A DNA stretch of 64,000 nucleotides, from positions 372,001 to 436,000 of the forward strand of contig NZ_MRTD01000001.1 of assembly GCF_001956295.1 (NCBI RefSeq), written 5' to 3'. This stretch comes from Paenibacillus sp. FSL A5-0031. Its GTDB lineage: Bacteria > Bacillota > Bacilli > Paenibacillales > Paenibacillaceae. The position numbers and the translations under genes are program-made. Numbering within the stretch: position 1 is the first letter of the stretch; each line of letters starts with the position of its first letter. Of the stretch, positions 34,328-42,574 are shown one piece after another. The notes below the pieces were generated by a model. That model saw nothing but the letters and a program-made list of their open reading frames with translations, had not been told where the DNA came from and ran no database searches.

Positions 34328-36115
34328 TTGGACGTACTAAGGCAGTTGAAAGCATTTTATTGGGCGGAACGAAAGTTTATGTTCACCTCGATATTTTGCT
34401 TAATGTGCGCTACGGCGCTCGGACTTGTCTATCCGAATTTACTGCGATACTTGATTGATGATGTCATCACGCCGAAAAAATTCGAGTTAGTGCCGACGCT
34501 TGCTTTTACAGTAGTCGGAGTCATTATCATTAAAGGATGCATGCAGTATTTACATGGTTTTTTTGGTGCACGGCTTGGTAACAAAGTGGCATTCCACATG
34601 CGGAATGCACTGTACGACAAGCTGCAGACGCTGTCATTTCAATATTATGACAAAGCGAAAACAGGCGATTTGATGTCACGTTTAACAGCTGATTTAGAGG
34701 CGATTCGCAACTTTATCGGTTTCGGCTTTGCACAAATCTTGAATATGGTGTTGATGATCTTGTTCGGCGGCGCAATGATGCTCTCTATTCATTGGCAGCT
34801 AACATTGATTACATTAGTAACGATACCGCTGCTAGGCTTCGCAGCCATTCGGTTTGAACGCAATATTCATCCAGCGTTCCGCGAAATGCGCCAAGCGATG
34901 AGTAATTTAACGACAGCGGTTCAAGAGAATATTACGGGCGTACGCACGGTTAAATCATTTGCACGTGAATCGCATGAGGTATCGAAATTTTCCATACGCA
35001 GTGAAGCCTATCAAACGAATCAGGTTGGCGCAGCAAAGATTTGGGCGAAATTTTTCCCTGTAATGGAGCTTGTTGCGAACTTAAGCGCAGTAATCCTGCT
35101 TGTAACAGGCGGTATTCTTGTCATTAACGGATCACTGCAGCTCGGTGAATTTGTCGCATTTTTCAGCTTGATTTGGTACATTATCGGTCCGATGTGGGGC
35201 CTAGGGTTCCATATTAACAACTACACGCAGTTCAAAGCTTCAGGCGAGCGTGTACTAGGACTGCTGAATGAACATGTTCATGTGAAAAATATTGAGCACG
35301 CGATTGAGGTTAGCAGCGGTACCGTAAAAGGTCATGTACGCTTCGATCATGTTACGTTCAGTTATCCTGACAAAACGCCGGCGGTAACCGATTTGGTCAT
35401 TGATGCGCCAGCAGGCTCTGTCATTGGGTTTCTTGGTGCGACAGGCTCAGGGAAATCAACGATTATTCAATTGTTAATGAGAGCCTATAATGTAAAAACA
35501 GGTTCAATTACGCTAGACGGGATTGATATTAAAAATTTGGATGTCGCAAGTCTTCGTTCATTAATAGCTCCCGTGTTTCAAGAAACGTTCTTATTCTCGG
35601 CATCGATTCGCGATAATATCGCTTATGGCGTGAAGGATGTAACACCAGAGCAGATCGAGCACGCAGCTAAGCTGGCTAAAGCGCATGACTTCATTTTGGA
35701 GCTGCCGCTAGGCTACGATACGATCGTCGGCGAAAGAGGAATGGGCTTGTCCGGTGGACAAAAACAGCGGATTGCCATTGCTAGAGCACTCATAAAAAAT
35801 CCTAGAATTTTAATTTTGGATGACGCAACAAGCGCGGTAGATATGGAAACCGAGCATGAAATTCAAGCGGGCTTCAAGGAGCTGATGGCTGGCCGCACGA
35901 CCTTTATTATTGCACATCGGATTTCTTCGCTTAGACATGCCGATGAAATCATCGTATTAGACAAGGGCCATGTCGTTCAGCGTGGTAAACACGCAGAGTT
36001 GATTAAGCAGCAAGGACCATACCGCGACACCTACAACATTCAATATGCTGACTATCCGCTTGATGATGCTGCTATAGCTGCGCAAGCGAATGAGCGGAAA
36101 GGGAGTACCGTATAA
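34328..36115 (+). CDS. ABC exporter half-transporter (subunit 1 of a heterodimer)
   Basis: Six-helix transmembrane domain (about residues 15-300) plus nucleotide-binding domain, like BmrC/YheI or YfiB. Walker A is GATGSGKST and the signature is LSGGQKQR. Walker B reads ILILDDATSAVD with Asp in place of the catalytic Glu, so this half contributes the degenerate ATP site of the pair. The frame is open from 34241, but a TTG at 34328 with GGGGAG nine bases upstream gives LDVLRQLKAFYWAERK, the usual short N-terminus. The stop shares bases with the next ATG (TAATG), so the two halves are coupled. Likely substrates are drugs or lipids; not determinable. Confidence 0.9.
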   Translation: MDVLRQLKAFYWAERKFMFTSIFCLMCATALGLVYPNLLRYLIDDVITPKKFELVPTLAFTVVGVIIIKGCMQYLHGFFGARLGNKVAFHMRNALYDKLQTLSFQYYDKAKTGDLMSRLTADLEAIRNFIGFGFAQILNMVLMILFGGAMMLSIHWQLTLITLVTIPLLGFAAIRFERNIHPAFREMRQAMSNLTTAVQENITGVRTVKSFARESHEVSKFSIRSEAYQTNQVGAAKIWAKFFPVMELVANLSAVILLVTGGILVINGSLQLGEFVAFFSLIWYIIGPMWGLGFHINNYTQFKASGERVLGLLNEHVHVKNIEHAIEVSSGTVKGHVRFDHVTFSYPDKTPAVTDLVIDAPAGSVIGFLGATGSGKSTIIQLLMRAYNVKTGSITLDGIDIKNLDVASLRSLIAPVFQETFLFSASIRDNIAYGVKDVTPEQIEHAAKLAKAHDFILELPLGYDTIVGERGMGLSGGQKQRIAIARALIKNPRILILDDATSAVDMETEHEIQAGFKELMAGRTTFIIAHRISSLRHADEIIVLDKGHVVQRGKHAELIKQQGPYRDTYNIQYADYPLDDAAIAAQANERKGSTV

Positions 36116-37938
36116 TGAGTACGAGTGCCAAAGCAAAAGCTAGCAATAAAAATGAACGTTTCATATACCAAGATGATGAGCTGATTGAAAAGCCCTTTAA
36201 CTGGGGTCAATTGCGCCGCCTATTCGGATATATGAAGCCTTACACCAAACAATTAATGCCCGTCATCGTTATGATGATTCTTGGTACGTTGACACGCCTA
36301 GGCGTGCCGGCGCTTGTCATTTTGGCAATTGACGAAGCGATTGCTCCTGAGCAAGGTGAAACAAGTGTACCAAAGTTGATTACTATTGCAAGCATTATGC
36401 TGGTCTTATATGTTATTCAATGGGCATCGAATACGTACCGAATCAAATATACGAATATCATTGGGCAAAAAGTTATTTATGATCTCAGAAATCATTTATT
36501 CCAGCATATTCAAAAGCTAAGCTTCCGTTTTTACGACAAGCGCCCAGCAGGCTCAGTACTCGTTCGTGTCACGAATGACGTAAATGCACTGCAGGATTTG
36601 TTTACAAACGGTGTCGTCAACTTATTGATGGACTGTGTGCAATTGTTCGGTATCGTCATTATTTTGCTCGTATGGAACTTTAAGCTTGGCCTTGCGGTCA
36701 TGATAACCGTACCGTTAATGTTCATTGTATCGACGACTCTGCGCAAAAAGATTCGTTTTGCATGGCAGGATGTGCGCATTAAGCAGTCCCGTATTAACTC
36801 TCATTTAAATGAAAGTATTCAAGGGATGAAGGTAACGCAAGCGTACGTGCAAGAGAAAGACAATATGAGCTTCTTCGATCATATGAATACGATCAACAAT
36901 AAATCATGGAACCGAGCGTCATCCCTTAACCAAACGTTCGGCCCTGTAATCGAGATCACTTCAGCAATCGGTACTTTTATTCTATTCTGGTATGGCTCCC
37001 ACCTCATTCAAATAGGTGCGATTACCGTTGGATTGCTTGTTGGTTATGCCAACTATATCGGCAACTTCTGGGACCCGATCAACCGACTAGGACAAATGTA
37101 CTCCCAGCTGCTTATTGCGATGGCTTCATCAGAACGGATTTTTGAATTTATTGATGAAGAACCAACTGTAGCTGAACTAAAGGTTGCAAAGCCGCTTCCG
37201 AAAATTGTTGGCGCTGTAAAGTTCGACCATATCGTGTTCGAATACGAGAAGGGAAGGCCAGCACTCAAGGGCATCACCATCGATGTAAAAGCAGGACAAT
37301 CGATAGCGCTCGTAGGGCATACTGGTTCAGGAAAAAGTACAATCATCAACCTATTATGCCGTTTCTATGATCCGGTTGAAGGCCGTGTCCTCATTGACGG
37401 CATTGATATTCGTGATGTGACGATCGAAAGCCTGCGCTCACAGGTTGGCATCGTGCTCCAGGATACGTTTATTTTTGCAGGCACGATTCGTGACAATATC
37501 CGTTATGGCCGCTTGGATGCAACCGATGCAGAGATCGTAACAGCAGCTCAAGCCGTTAACGCGCATGATTTCATCATGGGGCTACCCGATGGCTATGATA
37601 CGCAGGTTGAGGAGCGAGGCAACGTGCTTTCCATGGGTCAGCGTCAGCTGTTATCGTTCGCTAGAGCATTGCTAGCTGATCCGCAAATTCTAATATTGGA
37701 TGAAGCAACAGCCAGCATTGACACTGAAACGGAGCTGAAAATTCAAGAAGCTCTTAAAATTCTTCTAGCAGGCCGCACATCCTTTATGATTGCACATCGA
37801 TTGTCGACGATTCGTCACGCGGATGAAATTATCGTGCTTGACCACGGTGAAATCGTTGAACAAGGCAATCACGAAGCGTTGCTTGCAAAGCGCGGCGTGT
37901 ACAACGGCTTGATCGAAGCACAGTACCGTTTTCTTTAA
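36115..37938 (+). CDS. ABC exporter half-transporter (subunit 2 of a heterodimer)
   Basis: A 607-residue partner of the preceding gene. Cytoplasmic N-terminus (about 1-40), six transmembrane helices (about 40-330) and a nucleotide-binding domain with Walker A GHTGSGKST and Walker B ILILDEATASID, keeping the catalytic Glu. Its signature reads LSMGQRQL instead of LSGGQ. The canonical ATP site therefore forms from this subunit's Walker motifs and the partner's LSGGQ. The degenerate site combines this LSMGQ with the partner's Asp. This complementary pattern is known from asymmetric heterodimeric exporters. Confidence 0.9.
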   Translation: MSTSAKAKASNKNERFIYQDDELIEKPFNWGQLRRLFGYMKPYTKQLMPVIVMMILGTLTRLGVPALVILAIDEAIAPEQGETSVPKLITIASIMLVLYVIQWASNTYRIKYTNIIGQKVIYDLRNHLFQHIQKLSFRFYDKRPAGSVLVRVTNDVNALQDLFTNGVVNLLMDCVQLFGIVIILLVWNFKLGLAVMITVPLMFIVSTTLRKKIRFAWQDVRIKQSRINSHLNESIQGMKVTQAYVQEKDNMSFFDHMNTINNKSWNRASSLNQTFGPVIEITSAIGTFILFWYGSHLIQIGAITVGLLVGYANYIGNFWDPINRLGQMYSQLLIAMASSERIFEFIDEEPTVAELKVAKPLPKIVGAVKFDHIVFEYEKGRPALKGITIDVKAGQSIALVGHTGSGKSTIINLLCRFYDPVEGRVLIDGIDIRDVTIESLRSQVGIVLQDTFIFAGTIRDNIRYGRLDATDAEIVTAAQAVNAHDFIMGLPDGYDTQVEERGNVLSMGQRQLLSFARALLADPQILILDEATASIDTETELKIQEALKILLAGRTSFMIAHRLSTIRHADEIIVLDHGEIVEQGNHEALLAKRGVYNGLIEAQYRFL

Positions 37939-37994
37939 AACGTGAGCTCAATTCATTTCAGCAAATGCATATAAAATAGTTGATTTTTAAGCTT

Positions 37995-38094
37995 AGAACC
38001 TCCACAATGGAAGAAAAAACGAACCGAAACGCTAGTCTCTGCCTTTAGGTCAGAGCTGACGATTCGATTTGCTTCCAGGAGGTTCTTTTTCTTT
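37995..38094 (+). promoter_or_regulatory. Structured leader sequestering the purT ribosome binding site
   Basis: AGAACCTCC (37995-38003) pairs with GGAGGTTCT (38078-38086), and TGGAAG (38008-38013) with CTTCCA (38072-38077). Inside are a short CGAA/TTCG pairing and a hairpin CTCTG/CAGAG (38037-38055). The Shine-Dalgarno AGGAGG (38077-38082) is in the stem, and TTTTTCTTT follows directly, ending at the purT ATG. It could be a terminator, an SD-masking switch, or both. No known riboswitch consensus was recognised (purine, ZTP, PRPP, THF considered). Confidence 0.6.
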
Positions 38095-39279
38095 ATGTAT
38101 GGATCACCCTTAACAACGAATGCTCGCAAGTTGCTCCTGCTAGGCTCTGGTGAGCTTGGTAAAGAGGTCGTGCTGGAGGCTCAGCGGCTTGGCATTGAGA
38201 CCATTGCTGTGGATCGCTATGATCAAGCACCAGCTATGCAGGTTGCGCATCGCAGTTATACAACGGATATGCTGGATGGGGCTGAGCTTCGCCGAATTAT
38301 TGAGAAGGAACAGCCTGACTATATTGTTCCGGAAATTGAAGCAATAGCTACAGAAACGCTGCTTGAACTTGAGAAGGAAGGACATCGTGTTATTCCTACA
38401 GCACGCGCGGCTTGGCTGACGATGGACCGCGAAGGCATTCGCCGCTTAGCTGCTGAGACATTGGAGCTGCCTACCGCGCCATATCGATTTGCAGACACGT
38501 TTGAAGAGCTTTCTCTTGCGGCCGAAACGCTTGGTTTCCCATGCGTCATCAAACCAATTATGAGCTCCTCAGGCAAAGGACAAAGTGTTTGCCGATCTGA
38601 AGCGGAGCTTGAAGCATGCTGGAGCTATGCGATGGAAGGTGGACGTGCGAAGAAGCAGCGTGTTATCGTGGAGGGCTTTGTAACATTTGAATCTGAAATT
38701 ACATTGCTTACCATACGATCAGTTTCGGGTACAAGCTATTGTCCGCCAATTGGTCATGTGCAGAAGGATGGCGATTACATCGAGTCCTGGCAGCCGCATG
38801 ATATGACTGAGGCTCAAATTGCTCAAGCGGAGTCCATTGCGCAACGCATCACCGATGAGCTGGGCGGTTTTGGTATTTACGGAGTGGAGCTATTCATTAC
38901 AAAGGATGGCGTCTTGTTTAGTGAAGTATCGCCGCGTCCACATGATACAGGTATGGTAACGATGGCGACTCAGGATCTTTCAGAATTTGCCCTTCATGTT
39001 AGAGCTATTCTAGGATTTCCAATTCCAACAATTCGGTTGCTGTCACATGGTGCATCACATACGTTGAAAGCAGACCGTGAATCTACCGATTTCCGCATTG
39101 GCGGTATTGAAGAGGCTTTGTCGGTTCCTAATACACAGGTTCGTGTTTTTGGAAAACCAGAAACGAAGGTTGGACGAAGAATGGCCGTTGCGCTGAGCAC
39201 TGCTCCTGATGTAGAACAAGCACGAGATTTAGCTCGTAAAGCTGCAGAAGCTCTTTACGTATCGTATAATAACGAATAG
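38095..39279 (+). CDS. purT: Formate-dependent phosphoribosylglycinamide formyltransferase
   Basis: ATP-grasp enzyme making formyl-GAR from formate, ATP and GAR in purine synthesis, independent of tetrahydrofolate. The 394 residues match Pur[22 protein letters not shown] starts the preATP domain; the ATP-grasp core includes [17 protein letters not shown] and [32 protein letters not shown] is diagnostic for PurT versus PurK. It is solitary, preceded by the structured leader. Confidence 0.95.
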   Translation: MYGSPLTTNARKLLLLGSGELGKEVVLEAQRLGIETIAVDRYDQAPAMQVAHRSYTTDMLDGAELRRIIEKEQPDYIVPEIEAIATETLLELEKEGHRVIPTARAAWLTMDREGIRRLAAETLELPTAPYRFADTFEELSLAAETLGFPCVIKPIMSSSGKGQSVCRSEAELEACWSYAMEGGRAKKQRVIVEGFVTFESEITLLTIRSVSGTSYCPPIGHVQKDGDYIESWQPHDMTEAQIAQAESIAQRITDELGGFGIYGVELFITKDGVLFSEVSPRPHDTGMVTMATQDLSEFALHVRAILGFPIPTIRLLSHGASHTLKADRESTDFRIGGIEEALSVPNTQVRVFGKPETKVGRRMAVALSTAPDVEQARDLARKAAEALYVSYNNE

Positions 39280-39309
39280 AAAGTTTATTTTAAGGCAGGT
39301 GCAGCAGCT

Positions 39310-39597
39310 ATGGGTAAAAAACAGAAGAAAATAACGTCTTCAGCTCCTAGATCATCATCAAAAAATGCTCCGAAAAATGAGTCGGAAAACGGCTTGACGC
39401 TCAAGGATTTATTAAGCAATGAGGTGCTTGGCAAGCTAAAAGCACAAGCGGATGATATGAAGCAGGCTGAAGCATCACGCAAGGAAGAGATTCGCAAACA
39501 GGAAGAAGAAAAGAAGAAGCAGGAGCAAAAGCGTTTGGAAAACGATTTCTCTTATTTGCTTGAGAATAGCGACCCTAACTGGTCGAAGCATAAGTAA
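39310..39597 (+). CDS. DUF3886 (YqkE-like) small charged protein
   Basis: A 95-residue, Lys/Glu-rich protein: a basic Ser/Lys N-terminus, then LTLKDLLSNEVLGKLKAQADDMK, a long single alpha helix or coiled coil (about 48-80, Glu/Lys/Gln repeats) and a conserved end LLENSDPNWSKHK. This matches the YqkE/DUF3886 family of Bacilli; no function is established. It begins with an ATG behind AAGGCAGGTGCAGC and ends before a terminator, probably cotranscribed with purT. Confidence 0.82.
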   Translation: MGKKQKKITSSAPRSSSKNAPKNESENGLTLKDLLSNEVLGKLKAQADDMKQAEASRKEEIRKQEEEKKKQEQKRLENDFSYLLENSDPNWSKHK

Positions 39598-39628
39598 TAG
39601 GAAGAAAGTCGCAGTTCGCATTGTTCTC

Positions 39629-39655
39629 AAAAAAGCACCTTAGGGTGCTTTTTTT
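39629..39655 (+). terminator. Rho-independent terminator after the DUF3886 gene
   Basis: AAAAAAGCACC / GGGTGCTTTTTT stem with a 3-base loop and T-run. The A-rich left side makes it potentially bidirectional, also serving the convergent small gene. Confidence 0.9.
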
Positions 39656-39702
39656 GTTCGGAATATCCCTAATACACTAATTTCAAAACTTTTGATACAA
39701 TC

Positions 39703-39888
39703 TTATTTTTTATGATTTTCTTTTGTTTCAAAATGCATGCAAGGTTTGCCAGATGAGCGAAAAACCATTATGCTCGGCAGTACGCTTGTTTTAAATCCAA
39801 AGGCTCTGCAGCCTTTAGGTGCACTTGGCTCCCATGTAATAAAATAATGTTTGCATTTCAAACAATCAATGCGTTCATTCGTATTCAT
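39703..39888 (-). CDS. Small conserved cysteine-motif protein
   Basis: A 61-residue protein with CLKCKHYFITWEP near the start, then PKGCRAFGFKTS and GKPCMHFE: four cysteines arranged C-x2-C ... C ... C, likely a single metal site. Proteins of this pattern are common in Bacilli and are sometimes labelled uracil-DNA glycosylase, a name with no support from sequence here. The ATG has GAGGTAGCTGA in front. Function unknown. Confidence 0.78.
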   Translation of the reverse strand: MNTNERIDCLKCKHYFITWEPSAPKGCRAFGFKTSVLPSIMVFRSSGKPCMHFETKENHKK

Positions 39889-40591
39889 TCAGCTACCTCG
39901 AATATGATTTTGGGTGTGGATTTGAATCGTAAACCATATTACGAAGGTTGAACATTAAAGTCAATCCTAATCGATTAATTTGGCAAGGCTGTGCCTCACA
40001 ATCGTCTTTTTTAATACAAATTGTTATCATTCATACATAAATCTAATGATTCTGCAAAACATGCTAACAACAGTTATTATAGCGGTTTGTGTGCATTCCA
40101 TTTTATTTCGAAGGATTTAGCTAATGTCATTGCAGTAAATTCTCCATGTACGACAAGCGTATAACGCAATGTTTCGTGGTCGAAGCTGGTAGAAATGCTC
40201 AAACCGTGGATATACACGAATAAATTAAGCGTTTTATTGATAATGAGTTGTAGAAATTGTGGAACAAAAAAAGTTTTTTTGTTATTGTGTTAATTATGCT
40301 TGCGCTTATTCCGATTATTACATACGCTGAGCTGTAGGTTATGAATAAGTAGTGCTGCTGTTGAAACAAGACAGGAAACTATAGAACACCTCACAACAAA
40401 ACGTTGGAAGGTTCTGTTAAGCAAGGATAGTGTGTTATCCTTATATGTATCTCTTATGACCATTAACAAAATAAGGCTTGAAGATCGTGCAATTGCACTA
40501 ATCGTTTTTTTTGGAGACTTTACGAAACATGACAAATTGAATTAAAATAGCTTGAAGATACGGAAACGTGATTATAGATAGGGGGACGCTC
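39889..40591. other. Gene-poor AT-rich stretch upstream of parE, with two gene-like fragments
   Basis: About 700 bases without a convincing gene. On the minus strand, 40077-40217 reads 46 codons (GTG start, no ribosome binding site) of protein-like composition (FDHETLRYTLVVHGEFTAM). On the plus strand, about 40347-40544 reads protein-like residues (ETIEHLTTKRWKVLLSKDSV ... RLEDRAIALIVFFGDF) but has no start codon after the preceding stop. Both may be remnants of lost genes. The end of the stretch carries the parE ribosome binding site; no clear promoter pair could be chosen. Confidence 0.4.
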
Positions 40592-42562
40592 ATGTCTGAG
40601 CAAACAGATCTCTTCGCAAATACAGCGGCCGCAGACCGAAATTATGAGGCCGATGATATACAGGTGCTTGAAGGGTTAACAGCAGTTCGTAAAAGACCGG
40701 GCATGTACATAGGAAGTACAAGCAGTTCGGGTTTGCATCATCTCGTTTGGGAAATTGTCGATAATGCAGTCGATGAGCATTTGGCTAAATTTTGTTCGGC
40801 CATTGAAGTGACGCTGCACAAGAACGGAGCAGTAACGGTACACGATAACGGGCGTGGTATTCCTACCGGCATGCATAAGACCGGTATTCCTACTCCGCAA
40901 GTCGTATTTACGATTTTGCATGCGGGAGGTAAATTTGGCGGCGGCGGATATAAGAAATCCGGCGGTCTACACGGCGTTGGCGCATCCGTTACAAATGCTT
41001 TGTCAGAATGGCTTGAGGTTGATATTTACCGAGACGGCAAAATTCACAGACAACGCTTTGAATATTGGATCGATGAAGCGGGACGTGAACATGTTGGTGA
41101 GCCCGTACGCGGACTTGAGATTATTGGCACTACGAATCGGACAGGCACTAAGGTTACTTTTAAGCCGGATGGCCGCGTGTTCCAGAATGGCACAACATTA
41201 AGTTATGATACGCTGGCTGAGCGTTTGCAAGAGATTGCTTTTCTAAACTCTGGATTAAAGGTAACAATTAAAGACGACCGCAGCGGCAAGCAAGATGTGT
41301 TTCATTATGAAGGCGGAGCTCGTCAATTCGTTCAGTTTTTGAATGAAGAAAAGACTGTGCTGCACGATGTTATTCATTTTGCTAGTGAGCGCGATGATAT
41401 TGAGGTGGAGGTAGCCCTCCAATACAATGACGGATACACGGAGACGATTGCTTCCTTCGTCAATTCCATTCCGACACGCGGCGGCGGTACGCATGAAACC
41501 GGTTTTAAAACCGCATATACTCGCGTCATGAACGACTATGCCCGTAAAGCTGCGATGCTTAAGGAGAAAGACAAAAACCTTGAAGGCAACGATTTGCGCG
41601 AAGGCATGATGGTCGTTATTAATATCAAAATGTCTGAGGTTGAGTTTGTCGGACAAACAAAAGACCAGCTCGGAAGCTCATCTGCACGAAGCGCTGTTGA
41701 CGCAATCGTCTCGGAGAAGATGCAGGTGTTTCTTGAGGAAAACCCTCAAATCGCACAAATGCTGTTAAAGAAATCACTTCAAGCCTCGAAAGCGAGAGAA
41801 GCAGCACGCAAAGCACGTGAGGAAATCCGCAGCGGCAAGAAGCGGAGCGAGAGCTCAAATCTAAATGGCAAACTAACTCCTGCACAGTCAAAAGATATTA
41901 CTCGCACGGAATTGTTTATTGTGGAAGGGGATTCAGCTGGCGGTTCAGCTAAGCAGGGCCGTGACTCGAAATATCAAGCGCTGCTGCCGCTTAAGGGAAA
42001 ACCGATGAATCCGGAGAAAGCCAAGCTCATCGATATTTTGAAAAACGACGAGTACAAGGCCATCATTTCTGCAATAGGGGCAGGTGTGGGTTCTGAGTTT
42101 GTCGCTGAGGAATGCAACTATAATAAAATTATTATTATGACTGATGCGGATACAGACGGTGCTCATATCCAAGTGCTTCTTCTTACTTTTTTCTACCGTT
42201 ATATGAAGCCGTTAATCGATTTGGGACGCGTTTATATCGCTCAGCCTCCGCTTTACAAAATTACACGTAAATCAGGCAAGCTGGAAACGATTCGTTATGC
42301 GTGGACAGATGAGCAGCTTCAAAACTATTTGAAGGAATACGGTAAAAATTATGAGCTTCAGCGTTATAAAGGGCTTGGTGAGATGAATCCTGATCAATTG
42401 TGGGAAACGACGATGGATCCAGAGAAAAGAACGCTTCTTCAGGTACAAATCGAGGATGCAGCCAAAGCAGAACGCAGAGTATCAACGCTTATGGGAGATA
42501 AGGTAGATCCGCGTAAACGTTGGATTGTTGAGAATGTCGATTTTATGGAATATGAGGAATAG
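40592..42562 (+). CDS. parE: DNA topoisomerase IV, subunit B
   Basis: ATPase subunit of topoisomerase IV, which decatenates chromosomes. GHKL ATPase motifs are EIVDNAVDE, VHDNGRGIPTGMH and GGLHGVGASVTNALS. The TOPRIM part has VEGDSAGGSAKQGRD and MTDADTDGAHI, and the C-terminus RYKGLGEMNPDQLWETTMDP. The frame starts at 40568, but the ATG at 40592 behind TAGGGGGACGCTC gives MSEQTDLFA (656 residues). Pairing with parC downstream separates it from GyrB. Confidence 0.95.
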   Translation: MSEQTDLFANTAAADRNYEADDIQVLEGLTAVRKRPGMYIGSTSSSGLHHLVWEIVDNAVDEHLAKFCSAIEVTLHKNGAVTVHDNGRGIPTGMHKTGIPTPQVVFTILHAGGKFGGGGYKKSGGLHGVGASVTNALSEWLEVDIYRDGKIHRQRFEYWIDEAGREHVGEPVRGLEIIGTTNRTGTKVTFKPDGRVFQNGTTLSYDTLAERLQEIAFLNSGLKVTIKDDRSGKQDVFHYEGGARQFVQFLNEEKTVLHDVIHFASERDDIEVEVALQYNDGYTETIASFVNSIPTRGGGTHETGFKTAYTRVMNDYARKAAMLKEKDKNLEGNDLREGMMVVINIKMSEVEFVGQTKDQLGSSSARSAVDAIVSEKMQVFLEENPQIAQMLLKKSLQASKAREAARKAREEIRSGKKRSESSNLNGKLTPAQSKDITRTELFIVEGDSAGGSAKQGRDSKYQALLPLKGKPMNPEKAKLIDILKNDEYKAIISAIGAGVGSEFVAEECNYNKIIIMTDADTDGAHIQVLLLTFFYRYMKPLIDLGRVYIAQPPLYKITRKSGKLETIRYAWTDEQLQNYLKEYGKNYELQRYKGLGEMNPDQLWETTMDPEKRTLLQVQIEDAAKAERRVSTLMGDKVDPRKRWIVENVDFMEYEE

Positions 42563-42574
42563 GGGGATTTCTGC

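Noticed and set aside
38011..38070. PurR boxes upstream of purT
   Set aside because: CGAA/TTCG pieces occur but not the full PurBox sequence, and their spacing is too long.
37995..38094. purT leader as a known purine, ZTP, PRPP or THF riboswitch
   Set aside because: None of the conserved core sequences of these classes was found; kept only as an unassigned structured leader.
40290..40535. 81-codon minus-strand frame in the parE upstream region
   Set aside because: No convincing ribosome binding site, unusual composition, and an overlapping plus-strand frame looks more protein-like; treated as non-coding.
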